Shown here: in pieces, positions 6,186 through 8,004 of the stretch
Layout of the letters: the number at the start of each line of letters is the position of its first letter
How positions within the stretch are numbered: position 1 is the first letter of the stretch
NCBI GenBank assembly: GCA_021820675.1
Contig: JAKADI010000058.1
Span: 1-8,004, forward strand
Length of the DNA: 8,004 nt
Direction: 5' to 3'
DNA from: Bacillota bacterium
GTDB lineage: Bacteria > Bacillota > Sulfobacillia > Sulfobacillales > Sulfobacillaceae
Made by a program: the position numbers and the translations under genes
Notes under the pieces: model-generated
Told to the model about the DNA's origin: nothing
Database searches by the model: none
What the model saw: the letters and a program-made list of their open reading frames with translations, nothing else

Positions 6186-6192
6186 AAGGAGG
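6186..6192 (+). promoter_or_regulatory. Ribosome-binding site that sets the R2lox start
   Basis: AAGGAGG, a near-perfect anti-SD match, lies 6 nt before ATG 6199. The frame is open from a TTG at 6172, but that start would place this site inside the gene. Confidence 0.85.
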
Positions 6193-6198
6193 ATCAAC

Positions 6199-7101
6199 AT
6201 GGCGTCAGCGATGTATCGTCACGATGGATTTCAGTCGACCACTCACGAGGGATTACGCCAAAATTTGTTCCCGATGCGGCTTTATCACAAAGCCAAGAAA
6301 TTGGGAACATGGGATCCGTGTTCCCTCGATTTTGGGAAAGATCAGGAAGACTGGAAAAAATTTTCCCCAGAAGAGCAAGAAACCTTTATCCGCTTATGTT
6401 CCCTGTTTGTCGCTGGAGAAGAATCAGTCACGCGGGATTTGTTGCCCTTAATGATGGTGATCAGTCAAGAAGGACGCGTCGAAGAAGAAATGTTTTTGAC
6501 AACCTTTCTCTGGGAAGAGGCCAAACATACGGAATTCTTTCGCCGCTTTCTCGACGAGGTCGTAAAAGATACCTCTGACCTCAGCCGATTTCACTCGCCT
6601 CACTACCGAACAGTGTTCTATGAAGAATTACCAAAGGCGATGTTCGCCTTATTGTCTGATCCCTCGCCTGAAGCCATGGCTAGGGCCGCCGTCACATACC
6701 ACATGATTGTGGAAGGCGTCTTAGCCGAAACCGGTTATCAAGCATTCTTCGACGTCATTGAAGCCCGGAACGTTACCCCAGGCTTAAAGGAGGGAATTGG
6801 GTTGCTTAAACGCGATGAATCCCGCCACATCGCTTGGGGAGTGTATTTGCTGTCCCGTCTGATTGCGGAACATCCTTCCGTGTGGGATGTCATCCAAGAG
6901 CGCATGGGAGAGTTATGGCCGCATGCCATCGGTGTCGTTAATGAACTGTTTGAGGGGAAACCGACGAATGCGCTCGGTCAGTCTTTAGACGACTTTATAC
7001 ACTATGCCCAAGAACAATTTGCGACCCGAATGGACCGCATAGAATTAGCGCGTAATAAATCGTTGAGCAGTATCGAACAGGTATTGGAAGAGGGGGTATA
7101 A
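6199..7101 (+). CDS. R2-like ligand-binding oxidase (R2lox)
   Basis: The 300-residue protein is a ferritin-like helical oxidase of the R2lox group, related to ribonucleotide reductase R2 but not a reductase subunit. It carries all six metal ligands expected for the Mn/Fe site: E74, E107, H110, E172, E207 and H210, in GEESV, EEAKH, VEGVLAE and DESRH. The pair that forms the R2lox tyrosine-valine ether crosslink is also present: V77 and Y167 (TYHMIVEG). From memory of the Geobacillus kaustophilus enzyme, every one of these positions is shifted by exactly five residues, with G73, A176 and Y180 also matching. R2lox activates O2 and holds a long-chain fatty-acid-like ligand at the metal site; its natural reaction is unknown. 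It is third in a packed operon, 46 nt after the alcohol dehydrogenase and 2 nt before the aldehyde dehydrogenase gene, which suggests hydroxylation of a hydrophobic substrate. Identity very sure; reaction inferred. Confidence 0.95.
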   Translation: MASAMYRHDGFQSTTHEGLRQNLFPMRLYHKAKKLGTWDPCSLDFGKDQEDWKKFSPEEQETFIRLCSLFVAGEESVTRDLLPLMMVISQEGRVEEEMFLTTFLWEEAKHTEFFRRFLDEVVKDTSDLSRFHSPHYRTVFYEELPKAMFALLSDPSPEAMARAAVTYHMIVEGVLAETGYQAFFDVIEARNVTPGLKEGIGLLKRDESRHIAWGVYLLSRLIAEHPSVWDVIQERMGELWPHAIGVVNELFEGKPTNALGQSLDDFIHYAQEQFATRMDRIELARNKSLSSIEQVLEEGV

Positions 7102-7103
7102 GC

Positions 7104-8004
7104 ATGGCCTCTGTCACCTTAGAGTCCAGTTTCGTAAATGCCGCCGTCAAAGACTTTTTTTCTTCGGTAAAGCCGTTACTCATTGGTGGTCGGTGGCGCG
7201 CCTCCGTATCAGAGCGGGTCATCACCGTGATTGATCCAGCTACCACGAATCCTTTGGGCGAGGTCAGTGAAGCGATCCAGGAAGATGTGGACCTAGCTGC
7301 GCAAGCTGCTCACCATGCCTATGAAACCTCGTGGAGCAGGCTAGTCCCGGCCGAACGCGCCCGGCTCCTATGGAAACTGGCCGACCTGATGGAGGAACAT
7401 CGAGAAGAATTAGCTCAGATCGAATCGCTGAACACGGGCAAGCCCGTGAATGAAGCACGACTGGCTGACGTGCCGTTGGCCACGGAACATTTCCGTTACT
7501 TTGCAGGCTGGGCAACGAAGTGGACGGGGCAAACCTTGCCCGTGTCATTTCCAGGAGAATTTTTGGCGTATACCCGCCGTGAACCCGTGGGGGTTGTGGG
7601 AGCCATTGTTCCCTGGAATTTTCCCCTCCTAATCACGTCATGGAAACTTGCCCCAGCCTTGGCAGCTGGATGCACTGTCGTGCTCAAACCCAGCGAATTA
7701 ACCCCGTTTAGCGCTATTCGCTTAGGCGAGTTGGCGAAGGAAGCGGGATTCCCTCCAGGTGTCATCAATATCGTCCCAGGGTATGGACCCGAAGCGGGTA
7801 AGGCCTTAACAGAACATCCTCTAGTCAACAAAATCAGCTTCACAGGCTCACCTGCGGTTGGTCGGATTATTTGGCAAGCAGCTCAGACGCGCTTTTCCCG
7901 GATAACTCTCGAATTAGGTGGCAAATCTCCCAATATCCTCTTTTCTGATGCAGATATGGTGGGAGCGATGGGTGGACTCATGGTGGGAGCCCTCTTCAAT
8001 CAAG
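7104..8004 (+). CDS. NAD(P)-dependent aldehyde dehydrogenase (partial, C-terminus off the right edge)
   Basis: The open frame runs 300 codons to the window edge; the family usually has about 480-500 residues. Motifs of the ALDH superfamily are clear: PWNFP at 170-174 with the oxyanion-hole N172, K195 in VLKPSE (cofactor binding), FTGS at 246-249, and the general base E270 in ELGGKSPN. The window ends at GALFNQ, just before the point where the catalytic cysteine of the FxNxGQxC motif is expected, so that residue cannot be confirmed. These enzymes oxidise aldehydes to carboxylic acids. The ATG at 7104 lies 2 nt after the R2lox stop, with GAGGGGG inside the end of R2lox ending 7 nt upstream. It probably completes the alcohol-to-acid sequence of the operon. 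The substrate class (betaine aldehyde, fatty aldehyde, semialdehyde) cannot be fixed from this part. Confidence 0.93.
   Translation, partial: MASVTLESSFVNAAVKDFFSSVKPLLIGGRWRASVSERVITVIDPATTNPLGEVSEAIQEDVDLAAQAAHHAYETSWSRLVPAERARLLWKLADLMEEHREELAQIESLNTGKPVNEARLADVPLATEHFRYFAGWATKWTGQTLPVSFPGEFLAYTRREPVGVVGAIVPWNFPLLITSWKLAPALAAGCTVVLKPSELTPFSAIRLGELAKEAGFPPGVINIVPGYGPEAGKALTEHPLVNKISFTGSPAVGRIIWQAAQTRFSRITLELGGKSPNILFSDADMVGAMGGLMVGALFNQ

Overview
The window looks like chromosomal DNA of a free-living bacterium. Base composition is roughly balanced. Shine-Dalgarno sequences are strong (AAGGAGG, AGGGGAG, AAAGGGGG), and GTG and TTG starts are frequent. The gene set is a SoeA-like molybdoenzyme, an R2-like ligand-binding oxidase and several redox enzymes. 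This would suit a Gram-positive, sulfur-oxidising acidophile such as a Sulfobacillus relative, but that is inference; no rRNA or other phylogenetic marker is present.

Layout. (1) 1-1275, minus strand: the N-terminal 425 residues of a cytoplasmic [4Fe-4S]/bis-MGD molybdopterin oxidoreductase, most like the sulfite dehydrogenase SoeA; the rest lies beyond the left edge. (2) 1276-1783: a gap of about 500 bp between divergent genes. (3) 1784-2005, plus strand: a 73-residue single-pass membrane protein of unknown function. (4) 2019-3696, minus strand: a two-gene unit in which a GhrA-like D-2-hydroxyacid dehydrogenase is followed, with overlap, by a GS...DxD nucleotidyltransferase. (5) 3697-4683: a divergent intergenic region of nearly 1 kb without a convincing gene but rich in inverted repeats, GTCGT/ACGAC motifs, a good sigma-A-type promoter and a terminator-like hairpin. 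(6) 4684-8004, plus strand: a tightly packed operon of SCP2-like lipid carrier, zinc alcohol dehydrogenase, R2lox and aldehyde dehydrogenase (cut by the right edge).

The most interesting part is the plus-strand operon. R2lox proteins carry a Mn/Fe cofactor that activates O2 and bind a long-chain lipid, but their physiological substrate is unknown. Here an R2lox with every signature residue sits between an alcohol dehydrogenase and an aldehyde dehydrogenase, behind a lipid-carrier domain. The set reads as a complete candidate route: SCP2 presents a lipid or hydrophobic substrate, R2lox hydroxylates it, the Zn-ADH oxidises the alcohol to an aldehyde or ketone, and the ALDH gives the acid. The genes overlap by 4 nt (SCP2/ADH) or are separated by 46 nt and 2 nt. 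The leader may be controlled by attenuation. The pathway is a hypothesis from gene context; the family assignments rest on visible motifs.
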